NCBI RefSeq assembly: GCF_000723465.1 | Contig: NZ_HF545617.1 | Location: 620,001-684,000, forward strand | DNA: 64,000 bases | Source: Ruminococcus bicirculans (ex Wegman et al. 2014) | Lineage (GTDB): Bacteria > Bacillota > Clostridia > Oscillospirales > Ruminococcaceae | Direction of reading: 5' to 3' | Shown here: positions 1 to 8,357 of the stretch, piece after piece | Layout of the letters: every line of letters begins with the position of its first letter | How positions within the stretch are numbered: the stretch's first letter is position 1 | Translations under genes and position numbers: made by a program | The notes under the pieces: model-generated | Databases searched by the model: none | The model's input: the letters and a program-made list of their open reading frames with translations, nothing else | What the model was told of the DNA's origin: nothing

Positions 1-435
1 AATATCCTCCTTGCTTGCAAAAATATTTACAAGATTTCTAAGCTTTTGCGCGTCATACGGAGAAAAATCAATGTGAATATGAATTCCTGTGGACTCGTTG
101 CAAATGCCTCCGCTTCGGCGAATAGAACGAACGACCTCCTGAAGCGTCGGCATATCCTCGTATTCCAGAATCGGAGTTACAAGCTCCACAGAATACAGCT
201 TTGAAGCCGAAGAGCCGTTCTTCGTTGTACATCGTATACTTGCGTCGGACATGATCTTCCATGTTCTGTTTTTACTGTCTTTAACATCATATCTGTCATA
301 ACTGCCGCCGTAATGCTCCGGCGAACCGCCCAAAACCTTTGCCACCGCCTTTGCCGCTGACGATCTTGTTAAGCCGGTGCATTCAATTTCAACTCCGTAA
401 CGTTGGTTTTTTATTCCCTCAAAATTTTTCGCCAT
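1..435 (-). CDS. Amidoligase family protein (partial, C-terminus outside window)
   Basis: An open frame runs from ATG at 435 to the window edge, giving 145 residues. A GAGGTG ribosome binding site precedes the ATG. The N-terminus (RYGVEIECTGL, then a conserved ICNESTGIHIHID block near residues 110-130) matches the putative amidoligase family (ATP-grasp/GCS-like, PF12224). These enzymes are predicted to join amino groups to carboxylates; the substrate here is unknown. Such genes are frequent cargo of Clostridia ICEs. It lies just past the terminator of the recombinase triplet and reads in the same direction, so the element continues left of the window. Family assignment is from recognised motifs; the function is inferred. 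Confidence 0.75.
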   Translation of the reverse strand, partial: MAKNFEGIKNQRYGVEIECTGLTRSSAAKAVAKVLGGSPEHYGGSYDRYDVKDSKNRTWKIMSDASIRCTTKNGSSASKLYSVELVTPILEYEDMPTLQEVVRSIRRSGGICNESTGIHIHIDFSPYDAQKLRNLVNIFASKEDI

Positions 436-454
436 TTAATTTTCACCTCGTTTC

Positions 455-492
455 CGAAAAAAACAGCCTGCAGATTTCTCCGCAAGCTGTTT
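455..492 (-). terminator. Rho-independent terminator after the recombinase triplet
   Basis: The stem AAACAGC/GCTGTTT encloses an 18-nt loop and is followed on the minus strand by a run of seven T. It starts 6 nt after the stop of the last recombinase gene. Confidence 0.7.
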
Positions 493-497
493 TCACA

Positions 498-2114
498 TTA
501 TTCAATTTCCGTTCTGACTTCATACCCGCCCTTGAAGATCACCAGTATTTCGGTTTTACTTAAGACTTTTACACATTCGATGAGCTTTCTGATCAACACA
601 TTATCAAAGGTTTCCAACTCGAATTTTTCATGCTCTATCATGTCCGTGATCTTATCAAGCTTTTGCTGAGTTTCGGCAGAAGTTTTATTCTGCGATTTGA
701 GCATTTCCAATCGTTCGCTTAACTCTTGTTCCTCGGCATAAAGCTTTGCAAACTCACTGTCAAGCTTGTCCTCGTCACAGCCGCCGGAAACTATCAGTCC
801 GACCAGATCCGTTCTTGCTTGGTCGATCTCTTTCAGTCGCTTTTCAATCGAAAGTATTTCCTCCTGCCCCTGGCACTCCAACACCGATCCGATATTAGCT
901 TTTAATATCCGAACAATATCGTCACGGCAGGAATAGTAGTTATTTATCGAACGAATAATTCCACGGTGCAGGTTTTCTTCCTTGATCGTAGGCGAATCGG
1001 GGCAGTATTTTTTACCGTGTTCCAGACGGCTGATACACCGCCAGACCACTTGCTTTTTCCCGTTTTTTGTCCATATTCTGCGCCTGTACGGAGTTCCGCA
1101 ATTTCCGCATATCAACAATTCGGACAATGCATATTTTCCACTGTATTTTCCTTGCTCTGTTTTGGTATGATCGGATATTTTTCTTTTTGAACTTCGCCTT
1201 GCAATTTCCTGCTGTACTCGGTTAAAGGTATCACGATCGATTATGGGAGTATGATGATCTGTAATAAGATACATCGGGCGCTCTCCGTTATTTTTCACAA
1301 CTTTGTGTGTAATGCAATCGACCGTGAAAGTTTTTTGCAAAAGTGCATCTCCCACATACTTCTCATTTTTCAGAATTCTCTGAATTTCACCCTTAGACCA
1401 CTCACTTTTACCAGTTGCGGTAATTCTTTTTTGATTCATTAAGGTCTGAGCGATGTTATGTAAGGTATATCCGTCAAGATAAAGACTGAAGATCAACCGT
1501 ACAGTTTCAGCCTCATTGGGAACTATCTCCGGCTTGCCGTCTGCACCTTTTTTGTAACCCAGCAGATATTTATACTGAAAGGACACCTTGCCCTCACGGT
1601 AGGCTTTTTCCTTTCCCCATGAAACATTTTTGCTTATGGATTCACTTTCAGCCTGTGCGAATGAACCGTACAAAGCAATCATAAACTCGCTTGTCATTGT
1701 CAGCGTGTTTATGTTTTCCTTTTCAAAAATCACGCCAATACCCAAGTCTTTAAGCTGTCGAACATATTCAAGGCAATCCACCGTATTTCGGGCAAATCTT
1801 GAAATTGATTTCGTTATCACAAGGTCGATCTTTTTGTTTTTGCACATTCTTATCATTCGGTTAAACTCTGTCCTTTTCTTTGTCTGAGTTCCGCTGATCC
1901 CTTCGTCGGCAAAAACTCCGGCAAGCGTCCATTCCTTTTTTCGGTTGATCAAATCGGTGTAATAGGCGATCTGTACCTGATATGAATTCTGCTGTTCCTC
2001 TTGTTCTGTGCTGACACGGCAGTATGCGGCAACTCTTAATTGGTGATATTTATCACGGTTTTCCGTTGTCTGCACTTTCGCAGGGATTACCGTTACATTC
2101 GGAGCTGTGGACAT
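498..2114 (-). CDS. Large serine recombinase (third of triplet)
   Basis: A site-specific DNA recombinase of the large serine integrase family, 538 aa from the preferred ATG at 2114. A longer frame opens at 2168, but AGAAAGGA lies 9 nt before 2114. The N-terminal resolvase domain carries the catalytic motif AAYCRVST and SISRFARNT. It is followed by the recombinase domain, a zinc ribbon (ICGNCGTPYRR) and a C-terminal coiled coil (about 420-500). Such enzymes excise and integrate ICEs by a phosphoserine intermediate. The start lies inside the 3' end of the preceding recombinase gene, suggesting translational coupling. Three such genes in a row suggest all are needed for mobility, but the division of labour is inferred. 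Confidence 0.9.
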   Translation of the reverse strand: MSTAPNVTVIPAKVQTTENRDKYHQLRVAAYCRVSTEQEEQQNSYQVQIAYYTDLINRKKEWTLAGVFADEGISGTQTKKRTEFNRMIRMCKNKKIDLVITKSISRFARNTVDCLEYVRQLKDLGIGVIFEKENINTLTMTSEFMIALYGSFAQAESESISKNVSWGKEKAYREGKVSFQYKYLLGYKKGADGKPEIVPNEAETVRLIFSLYLDGYTLHNIAQTLMNQKRITATGKSEWSKGEIQRILKNEKYVGDALLQKTFTVDCITHKVVKNNGERPMYLITDHHTPIIDRDTFNRVQQEIARRSSKRKISDHTKTEQGKYSGKYALSELLICGNCGTPYRRRIWTKNGKKQVVWRCISRLEHGKKYCPDSPTIKEENLHRGIIRSINNYYSCRDDIVRILKANIGSVLECQGQEEILSIEKRLKEIDQARTDLVGLIVSGGCDEDKLDSEFAKLYAEEQELSERLEMLKSQNKTSAETQQKLDKITDMIEHEKFELETFDNVLIRKLIECVKVLSKTEILVIFKGGYEVRTEIE

Positions 2115-2991
2115 TTTTGTCATTCCTTTCTGTGATATTTTTGATGTGTACTCCGTTGATAAATTCAACCTCTATGGTACAAAAATGGCTTATCCAGATT
2201 CGTGAAATACACGCTTTGAATAAGCCAATATCTAATGTATTTAATTGCTCGTGGTCTTTAAGAACAGCCTTGATTTTCTCTGTTTTTTGCGGACTGTCGC
2301 TGTAGGTACAGCAGTCGTATTTCATTTCGGCAAGCTTGAAGATCTCAGATTTTATTCTTTCAAAATTGATCTGAGATACATCGGTCATCCGATTTATCTC
2401 ATTCTGCTGACTGACTATGTCTGATGTCGGGGAATATGTGCTGACCTCTCCGCCGCATTCAATTAAACTTGGGTTTGCAGCAGCAGAGTTCAGAACAGTG
2501 ATCACTGCTCCCATTATCATCTGATCTGTCATGCGATATTCAAATTTAAAGCAGTCGGGGTTTTCACAATTCCAGTATTCACGACCCTTGCCGTTGGTTT
2601 TTCTGAAAACCTTTTCTCCGCATTCGGCGCAGTATGTAACCTTTCGGATTTCCGATAGGTCTTCTGAAATTGTGCAAAGTGAATTTGCTTTTCTCACTCG
2701 CTTTTCATTTGCTTGTCTGAAGATATCCTCATCGATCAACTGCGGATATTTGTCAGTTCCCAGATACTTTTCATTTTCTATGATCCGCTTGACCATGTTT
2801 TTGTTCCAATGATCGGAATCACTGTTGTATCGGATTTTTTCGGACTCCATAAGCTTTGCAATCTGCAAAAGACTTTTGCCATTAAGATATTCGCTGAAAA
2901 TTGTTGCAACTGCGTAAACCTCTTTAGGCTCGGTGGTTATTTCGCCGTTTTTCATGCAGTAGCCGAATGGGATTACTCTGTTTTTGAGCAT
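2053..2991 (-). CDS. Recombinase paralogue lacking the catalytic resolvase domain
   Basis: 312 aa, with a GGAGGTG site before the ATG. It starts directly in the recombinase DNA-binding region (VIPFGYCMKNGEI, typical of PF07508) and continues into a zinc ribbon (CAECGEKVFRK, then WNCENPDC) and a helical tail. No resolvase domain and no catalytic serine motif is present upstream, and the intergenic space to the first recombinase (87 nt) is too short to hold one. It is therefore either a deliberate non-catalytic DNA-binding partner or a truncated copy. The good start site and intact frame favour a functional accessory subunit. It overlaps the start of the next gene by 62 nt. Confidence 0.85.
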   Translation of the reverse strand: MLKNRVIPFGYCMKNGEITTEPKEVYAVATIFSEYLNGKSLLQIAKLMESEKIRYNSDSDHWNKNMVKRIIENEKYLGTDKYPQLIDEDIFRQANEKRVRKANSLCTISEDLSEIRKVTYCAECGEKVFRKTNGKGREYWNCENPDCFKFEYRMTDQMIMGAVITVLNSAAANPSLIECGGEVSTYSPTSDIVSQQNEINRMTDVSQINFERIKSEIFKLAEMKYDCCTYSDSPQKTEKIKAVLKDHEQLNTLDIGLFKACISRIWISHFCTIEVEFINGVHIKNITERNDKNVHSSECNGNPCESADNGKP

Positions 2992-3078
2992 ATTAATTTC
3001 ACCTCCGAAAACAACAATACCATAAAGCCTTTGAAATAGCTATATCCAAAGGCAATAAATTTATGATGTAGAAATTGT

Positions 3079-4623
3079 CTATTTTATCTTCTCATTAAAT
3101 TTTAAACCGCCGATTAAGTGAAATTCCAGCTCATGCTGATTTATCACAACGATCTTTTCAACTATGCCCTCAAACGTCGACTCGTCAAATTCTGTTATTG
3201 GATTACTTTGTTTTTCAAAAAAGTCTATCAGCATTTCTATTTGGTCAATTGTTTCGTCCTCGTCATCGGAACGGGTAAGCTTTTTCAGTTCGGCCTGCAG
3301 CTTATTGATTTTTGCTGTAAGCTCCGTAGTCTGCTCAATGTATTTTACCTCGTCCAGAAACCCTTTGGTTTTCAGTCTTGCAAGGACGTGTGTCTGTTCA
3401 CGAAGCTTGGCGGTTTGCTTGTGAATGTCCATTACCTGAGTTTTACTGCTGAGTTTTCGGAGTTTCAGATCATGCAGCGCTGTTTGAAAAGGTACAAGGA
3501 TTTGTTTGTAATTGTACCAAAGTTTATTGCATAATCTGATAAAAGCAGAGTGGATATTATCTTGATTTATTGGTTTTACCGAGCACTTTTCTATTTCATC
3601 GGTATGAAGTCTGCAAACCCAATATATTTTTCCTCTGCAATTTTTCATACGGAAAGTAGTTCCGCATTCACCGCATTTGATTTTCTTGGACAGTATATTA
3701 CCGCGGCTTTCATTCCGCTTATTTTCACCCCGAAGACGTATTAATTCCTGCACTCTGTCAAATACATCTTTTGAAATGACGGCTTCATGACATCCGGTGT
3801 AATAATACTGAGGTAATTCTCCTCTGTTCGGCAAATTTTTACGAGGCAAAACGGTTGTTGTAAACCGTTTCTGAAACAGCTGATCTCCGATGTATTTTTC
3901 ATTTTTAAGCATAACTCTCACGGTAGGTCCTGTCCAGTGGCATGATCTACCTCTTTTTCCAATTCCCATTTCATTTAACATCTGAGCGATTTTTTCACTT
4001 CCGTATCCGTTCAGATACCAATCAAATATTTTTCTGACTATCCGGGCTTCATCCTGATTTAAGATCAATTCACCGTTGACAAGTTCATATCCAAACACCG
4101 AGTTGCACATTTTCATTGTGCCGTTTTCCATTCGCTTTTTTATGCTCCACCGCATATTCTGCGAAATCGAAGTCGATTCCTCCTGAGCCAGACCGCCCAT
4201 TATTGTTATCATCATTTCATCGGTCATATTAGCTGTATCGATATTCTCTTTCTCGAAAAACACCGTAATACCAAGAGATTTCAGTTCACGAACGTTTTTC
4301 AGACAATCTTTAGTGTTTCGGGCAAATCGGCTGATAGACTTGGTGTATATCCTGTCTATCCTCCCTTTGCGGCAATCTTTTATCATTCTCTGAAACTCGT
4401 CACGCTTGTCCTCACGGGTACCTGTTATACCCTCGTCGGCGTACAGATCGATCAGTTCTTCCGTTTCGGAGTTCTCAAAAAACTGACTGTAGTATCTTGT
4501 CTGAGCCATAAAGGAATTAAGCTGATCTTCGCTGTCTGAACTTACTCTGCAATATGCGGCACAACGGATCTTCGTATTTTGTTCTTCTGTGATTGTCGGC
4601 TGTATTACCGTTACTGTCGGCAT
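3079..4623 (-). CDS. Large serine recombinase (first of triplet)
   Basis: 514 aa; ATG at 4623 with GGAGTGTGAGGAA upstream. The N-terminal resolvase domain contains CAAYCRVSSD (catalytic serine) and SISRFARNTKDC, followed by the recombinase domain (FGYELVNGEL, LKNEKYIGD), a zinc ribbon (KCGECGTTFRM, then WVCRLH) and a coiled-coil region near 390-450. It should catalyse strand exchange at the ICE ends. Its close architecture to the third recombinase suggests ancient duplication rather than recent copying. It leads the recombinase operon, with the non-catalytic paralogue and the other catalytic one behind it. Confidence 0.9.
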   Translation of the reverse strand: MPTVTVIQPTITEEQNTKIRCAAYCRVSSDSEDQLNSFMAQTRYYSQFFENSETEELIDLYADEGITGTREDKRDEFQRMIKDCRKGRIDRIYTKSISRFARNTKDCLKNVRELKSLGITVFFEKENIDTANMTDEMMITIMGGLAQEESTSISQNMRWSIKKRMENGTMKMCNSVFGYELVNGELILNQDEARIVRKIFDWYLNGYGSEKIAQMLNEMGIGKRGRSCHWTGPTVRVMLKNEKYIGDQLFQKRFTTTVLPRKNLPNRGELPQYYYTGCHEAVISKDVFDRVQELIRLRGENKRNESRGNILSKKIKCGECGTTFRMKNCRGKIYWVCRLHTDEIEKCSVKPINQDNIHSAFIRLCNKLWYNYKQILVPFQTALHDLKLRKLSSKTQVMDIHKQTAKLREQTHVLARLKTKGFLDEVKYIEQTTELTAKINKLQAELKKLTRSDDEDETIDQIEMLIDFFEKQSNPITEFDESTFEGIVEKIVVINQHELEFHLIGGLKFNEKIK

Positions 4624-4686
4624 TTCCTCACACTCCTTTCAACCAACAAGGATACCACAAATTTTTTAGGAATGGTATCATCAAAC

Positions 4687-4815
4687 TCAATGAATTTCTT
4701 TGTCCGAATCTGTGCAGTTTTCATGTTTGTCTGCTTGCCCTGCCGCTGTGCAAAGACACATTGCGGTCATGCCGATAAAAGCTCCGACAAACAAGCCAAT
4801 AAAAAATCCTAACAT
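4687..4815 (-). CDS. DUF3789-like small membrane protein
   Basis: A 42-codon gene with a perfect AGGAGG seven nt before ATG at 4815. The product is a single N-terminal hydrophobic helix (MLGFFIGLFVGAFIGMTAMC) with GxxxG spacing, followed by a short charged tail. This is the appearance of DUF3789 proteins, common small membrane proteins of Clostridia ICEs. It sits between the MazF cluster and the recombinases, all in the same direction. Its function is unknown; the one-helix form would suit a membrane-anchored regulator or a pore-like peptide. Confidence 0.7.
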   Translation of the reverse strand: MLGFFIGLFVGAFIGMTAMCLCTAAGQADKHENCTDSDKEIH

Positions 4816-4827
4816 CTTAATACCTCC

Positions 4828-4986
4828 TTAAGCTGCATCTTTTGACGATACAAATTCTTTGTAAATATCTTCTGTGTTTCTGCGGTTGAAATTCTGTTTT
4901 TCGGTAGTTTCAAGAATTTCATCAAGCTTATCGGCAAACATTCTTGCCATAAAATCGCCGTATTCTGCTTGTCCGAATTTAGTCAT
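4828..4986 (-). CDS. Small hypothetical protein overlapping mazF
   Basis: A 52-codon frame from ATG at 4986 that overlaps the last 8 nt of the MazF gene in an ATGACTAA arrangement, typical of translational coupling. The product (MTKFGQAEYGDFMARMFADK at its start) is acidic and probably helical, with no membrane segment or known motif. Position directly behind a toxin gene makes an antitoxin role conceivable, although most mazE genes lie upstream of mazF. No family recognised. Confidence 0.5.
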   Translation of the reverse strand: MTKFGQAEYGDFMARMFADKLDEILETTEKQNFNRRNTEDIYKEFVSSKDAA

Positions 4987-5326
4987 CAAAATCCACTCCT
5001 ATACTTATTTTCATTGCCTCATCGATTTTATTTATTATCCCGCTGTCCAATGAGCCTATATAGCTCCGAAGTCTGCTGCGGTCTATTGTCCTAATCTGCT
5101 CGGCAAGAATGACCGAATCTTTAGGCAGTATTTTTGAATTTCTTATGCAGATATGCGTAGGAAGCTTGTTTTTCTTAACTGTTGACAGCGGCAGAACCAC
5201 AAGCGTGGGACTATGCCTGTTTCCGATATTGTTCTGAACCACCAGCACGGGACGAACACCGCCTTGCTCAGAACCGACTACGGGATCTAAATCTGCGTAA
5301 AAAATATCTCCTCGTTTGATCAGCAT
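4979..5326 (-). CDS. mazF: PemK/MazF-family endoribonuclease toxin
   Basis: 115 aa from ATG at 5326, preceded by AAAGGTGG. It has the MazF fold signature: KRGDIFYADLDPVVGSEQGG, then RPVLVVQNNIGN, and LVVLPLSTVKK. MazF toxins cut single-stranded mRNA at short motifs. The gene starts 1 nt after the stop of a small Cys-rich gene and overlaps the next small gene, so three proteins are coupled. No classic MazE-type antitoxin is visible; one of the two small neighbours may fill that role. It probably helps maintain the ICE. Confidence 0.85.
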   Translation of the reverse strand: MLIKRGDIFYADLDPVVGSEQGGVRPVLVVQNNIGNRHSPTLVVLPLSTVKKNKLPTHICIRNSKILPKDSVILAEQIRTIDRSRLRSYIGSLDSGIINKIDEAMKISIGVDFDD

Positions 5327-5327
5327 T

Positions 5328-5531
5328 TCATTTCGCCACCTTTTGCGGAACTTCAAAGCCTTTTTTGTTCCTAACGCAGTTATGAAACGGGCAGAAAAGA
5401 ACATCAGCATTCTTGTCATACCACACACAACCATAACATGGGTGTTTGTTTGATAACCTGACTGTTGGTACAGGAATGTTTACTCCAAATTTATAAAAAT
5501 CTGATTTCTCAGGAATATCGTTATCTTTCAT
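5328..5531 (-). CDS. Small Cys-rich protein, possible MazF partner
   Basis: 67 aa, preceded by a strong AGGAGG site. It contains CYGCVWYDKNADVLFC followed by PFHNC, that is CxxC and CxxHxxC-type pairs that could bind zinc. It ends 1 nt before the mazF start, so translation is likely coupled. The place upstream of mazF is where an antitoxin usually sits, but the sequence does not resemble MazE and has no visible DNA-binding helix. Candidate antitoxin or independent ICE protein; not recognised. Confidence 0.6.
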   Translation of the reverse strand: MKDNDIPEKSDFYKFGVNIPVPTVRLSNKHPCYGCVWYDKNADVLFCPFHNCVRNKKGFEVPQKVAK

Positions 5532-5567
5532 ATATCAGCCTCCTGACCTTTTATTTTTATATGTAAC

Positions 5568-5642
5568 AGGCGGTCTGCAAAAGAATGCAAACCGCCTTAT
5601 TAATTCGTTTTGCCTTCGTCTGATTCGTAAGTTTCAGACGAA
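5568..5642 (-). promoter_or_regulatory. Two strong hairpins in the leader of the mazF cluster
   Basis: Hairpin AGGCGGT (5568-5574)/ACCGCCT (5591-5597), and hairpin TTCGTCTGA (5615-5623)/TCAGACGAA (5634-5642). Neither is followed by a clear T run on the minus strand, so they look like leader structures or the 3' end of the structured RNA next to them rather than simple terminators. Confidence 0.45.
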
Positions 5643-5992
5643 TTTCCGTGATATTTATCCTAGATACCCGTCACGGCGGAACATCGGGAACGATGAACAG
5701 CTTATTCATCTCATGAGCCTCTCACTCCACTATGGTTCTCATAGAGCCGCCCCCATTGCTTGAGTCTGTGGCTGGGCGGAAGTATCATTATCCTCCTGCG
5801 TTTCATCGCCTGCTTTGGTTGCTGTCCAAAGGTCTGAACGTCATATTGATCGCTCGCTCAACTGAGGTCGTGGCGTATGGTTCATGCGGCTGCCGAGATT
5901 TTATACCGGCCGCAGGATTAACGTTTTCCCGATGCTGTTATTCTGTTGTCAAGATTCTCAGGGATTTGGATCGCTCCTTTTTCCCTTTCACC
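5643..5992 (-). ncRNA. Candidate structured non-coding RNA
   Basis: This 350-nt stretch has no convincing gene, is clearly richer in G+C than its surroundings and is dense in stems: CCGTGA/TCACGG (5646-5676), GATGAA/TTCATC (5692-5710), CTATG/CATAG (5730-5744), CTTTGG/CCAAAG (5813-5831) and GCGGC/GCCGC (5886-5913). On the minus strand the loops are A-rich, suggesting transcription with the ICE genes, between the sigma-like gene and the mazF cluster. It could be a regulatory RNA such as the large Firmicute RNAs of unknown role, or a leader. No known class could be assigned by eye. Confidence 0.4.
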
Positions 5993-6016
5993 TTGTAGCC
6001 GATGAGAACACCCTTT

Positions 6017-6457
6017 TTATGCGTTTGAAAATTGACTTCTTAAAATTTCAGCAATTTTATCAATTACGCGGGATATATTCGACTGATTTCTTAGTAAAAT
6101 TGACGAAATTTCATTTTGAGTGTACCCGTCAAATATGTACATTGTAAAAGCTTCACGCCAGATTTCCGGCAAGGACATGATCTGCGAATACACTTCCATG
6201 TCCTCAATCTCATCGATCCAGCCATAACGATTGTTTGTCGAATAATCATCATAAACCGTCAGCGTTCTGCTGTTTGAATTATCAAACAGTCCAACTGTTT
6301 TTTCTCTGTAACGCCGATTGGAGTTGAAAACCTCACGGTCAAACTCATAAATTTCCGCTATCTGTTTCTCAGTCATCCCTGCTTTTCTGTACTCCTCAGC
6401 GGTTTTCTGCCACTGTTCTTTAAATTTCTTTTCCTCCAAGCCATGATTATAGCTCAT
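6017..6457 (-). CDS. Sigma-70 region 4-like DNA-binding regulator
   Basis: 146 aa, ATG at 6457 with CGGAGGT upstream. The C-terminal half contains a helix-turn-helix typical of sigma region 4 (LPEIWREAFTMYIFDGYTQN, then SSILLRNQSNISRVI). There is no region 2, so it is not a complete sigma factor. Proteins of this form occur in Tn916/Tn1549-type elements next to the recombination genes, where they are thought to control excision or transfer. The N-terminal half is charged and helical. A dyad lies just upstream of the gene. Confidence 0.8.
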   Translation of the reverse strand: MSYNHGLEEKKFKEQWQKTAEEYRKAGMTEKQIAEIYEFDREVFNSNRRYREKTVGLFDNSNSRTLTVYDDYSTNNRYGWIDEIEDMEVYSQIMSLPEIWREAFTMYIFDGYTQNEISSILLRNQSNISRVIDKIAEILRSQFSNA

Positions 6458-6470
6458 ATTTTTACCTCCG

Positions 6471-6497
6471 TTTTGATTTTTCGTTCTGAATCAAAAC
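6471..6497. promoter_or_regulatory. Dyad upstream of the sigma-like gene
   Basis: TTTTGATT (6471-6478) and AATCAAAA (6489-6496) form an 8-bp inverted repeat immediately upstream of the ribosome binding site. An overlapping alternative stem CGTT/AACG (6482-6497) would exclude it. It could be an operator or an mRNA switch. Confidence 0.35.
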
Positions 6498-6550
6498 GAA
6501 GGCTTATGGGTATTTGGCAATAAAACATTGCCAATAATTAAAAATGGGCA

Positions 6551-6587
6551 TAAAAAAGACCTTTCTGCTTTTAAAACAAAAAGGTCT
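6551..6587 (-). terminator. Second of two tandem terminators
   Basis: GACCTTT/AAAGGTC stem (6558-6586) followed on the minus strand by six T. It backs up the terminator at 6591-6639 and separates the cargo locus from the sigma-like gene. Confidence 0.7.
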
Positions 6588-6590
6588 GTT

Positions 6591-6639
6591 AAGAAAAAGG
6601 AGTATAACTTTCGGCTTTAAAAGCTTTTGTTATACTCCT
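6591..6639 (-). terminator. Terminator after the PPC-repeat gene
   Basis: An 11-bp stem, AGGAGTATAAC/GTTATACTCCT, followed on the minus strand by five T and CTT. It starts 22 nt after the stop codon at 6662. Confidence 0.8.
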
Positions 6640-6661
6640 CATGTTATATTATTCCAATAAG

Positions 6662-8084
6662 TTAGCCATCGTTAAAATCATAATTTAAATTATAACTAAA
6701 CTCATATTCCCCATAATTGGAAGAATAAATTCTTATATAGTACCTACCAGGTTCTAAATCGTACTCAATAGTTTCTATTTCACCACGACAGGTAGTATAA
6801 GATAGAGTTTGCTCTCCATCTGTACCAATCAATCTTATTTCGTATTGAAATGGCTCTGGTGAATTTGTGTTTATTATGATATGCTTCCTTTCATTAATAT
6901 TAAACATATACCAATCATATTGATCGTATTCTTTTTTATCGTTTACAAAGCCTATAGAACCATTAATTGTTTCATCAGCTTTTGTTTCAATTGAATTTTG
7001 ATATGTATTATTAGGTTCACTGTCCAAATTTTTTATTTCAACAGAATTCATCTGCAATTGATAGCCGCCATAGTTTTCCAAACACTCTATACGAATATAG
7101 TAGGTTCCTGATTGTAGCGGACAAATAAGCTTAATTTCTTTATTCTTGCCGTAATCGCTATATATTTCTGTTGCGCCATCAGAAGCAATGACAAATATCT
7201 TTGCTTTTAAATCTGAATCCATAGTAAGATTAAAGGTATATAATTGAAAAGAATTCAAAATTAGTTTATAAAAATCATCAGTATCGGTTTCGTTAGGCTG
7301 GTTACTTTTATATCCTATATGGCCATTTAAAGTATTGGATTCAATCAGTTTAGCATTTTGATATGGTGAATTTATTTCCTCATCTTTACTATATCCGCTT
7401 GTACTAAATTGACTATTTAAAGAATATGTACCTGATTGCTCATAGGATATTTTTATATAATATTCACCCGCTTGGATAGGCGTGTTAAGATTTAGTATGC
7501 GATCCTGTCCGCAATCATAATTAAGTCTATCATTTCCATTGATACATATTAAATTAATATTGCAATACACTCCAGCAGAAGCATTTAACGTTAATGATAA
7601 TAAACCGTCTTCGGAAATATTTATAATATACCAAACACAATTATCATTATCCTCTGAATATGTAAAAGTTTTTTCATATGTTTCACCTATTGTCAGCGAT
7701 ATAGCATCAATGTAAGTATTACCGCTTTTTTCTGTAGGGGGTTCAGTTGTAGTGGTATTATTAGTAGTAGTGGTAGTAGTTTTCGTTGTTGAAGCGGTGG
7801 TAGTCTTATTAGTAGTGCTTGATGTTGTTACGACCTCAGAATATGATGGTTCGTCATAATATTCTTCAGTATCTTCATCAAATATCGGAGAAGATATCCA
7901 CGGAAATATAAATGTTAAAATCGTTATTACTGTTGTAGCAACATTGGTTATTATTCTACCCCATTTCCGTAAATCTTTTGATGTTTGAATCGTTTGGAAT
8001 TCTTTTTAATACAAAATTTACTATAATTGCAATAATAATTATTACCACTATTCCTGCAATTCGTGCCATAATTTCTTTTAACAT
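6662..8084 (-). pseudogene. Membrane-anchored PPC-repeat surface protein, frame-disrupted
   Basis: Two adjoining frames make one coherent protein of about 470 aa. The first runs from ATG at 8084 (GGTGA site) and encodes a hydrophobic helix (IVVIIIAIIVNFVL) before a stop near 7956. The second, in the +1 frame, has no ATG, GTG or TTG until 7570 but encodes a second membrane helix, a Thr-rich linker and three bacterial pre-peptidase C-terminal (PPC-like) beta domains with repeated GxYYIRI motifs. Removing one G from the run at 7959-7962 joins them. Topology predicts an extracellular C-terminus. It follows the toxin A/immunity A pair; its role is unknown. Confidence 0.65.
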
Positions 8085-8275
8085 ATATATCACCACTTTT
8101 TTGTTTTATTACACTCTAACAATTGTATCATACCATTTTAAGACAATATATTCAACTTCTTTACCCGAAATAAATTTATTCGACGTAAACTGTAAGGCTT
8201 GTTCTTGATTTATTAATATTTTCTTTTTGTAATTAAATAATGAAAATTCGCAGTAATATTCTTAGTTTCAAGTGA

Positions 8276-8315
8276 GAGAAAAATGGGACTGTTGAGCACA
8301 CGCTGCAGCAGTCCC
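8276..8315 (-). terminator. Terminator after immunity gene A
   Basis: GGGACTG (8285-8291) pairs with CAGTCCC (8309-8315); the minus strand continues ATTTTTCTC. The hairpin ends the agrB-agrD-toxin A-immunity A operon. Confidence 0.7.
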
Positions 8316-8357
8316 ATGATTATGCATATTAATATGATATTTTTAGGTAGTCAAAAA

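Noticed and set aside
5952-6040. Minus-strand frame of about 30 codons downstream of the sigma-like gene (VLIGYKVKGKKERSK)
   Set aside because: No supported start and it ends inside the structured region; could be a relic but not a gene.
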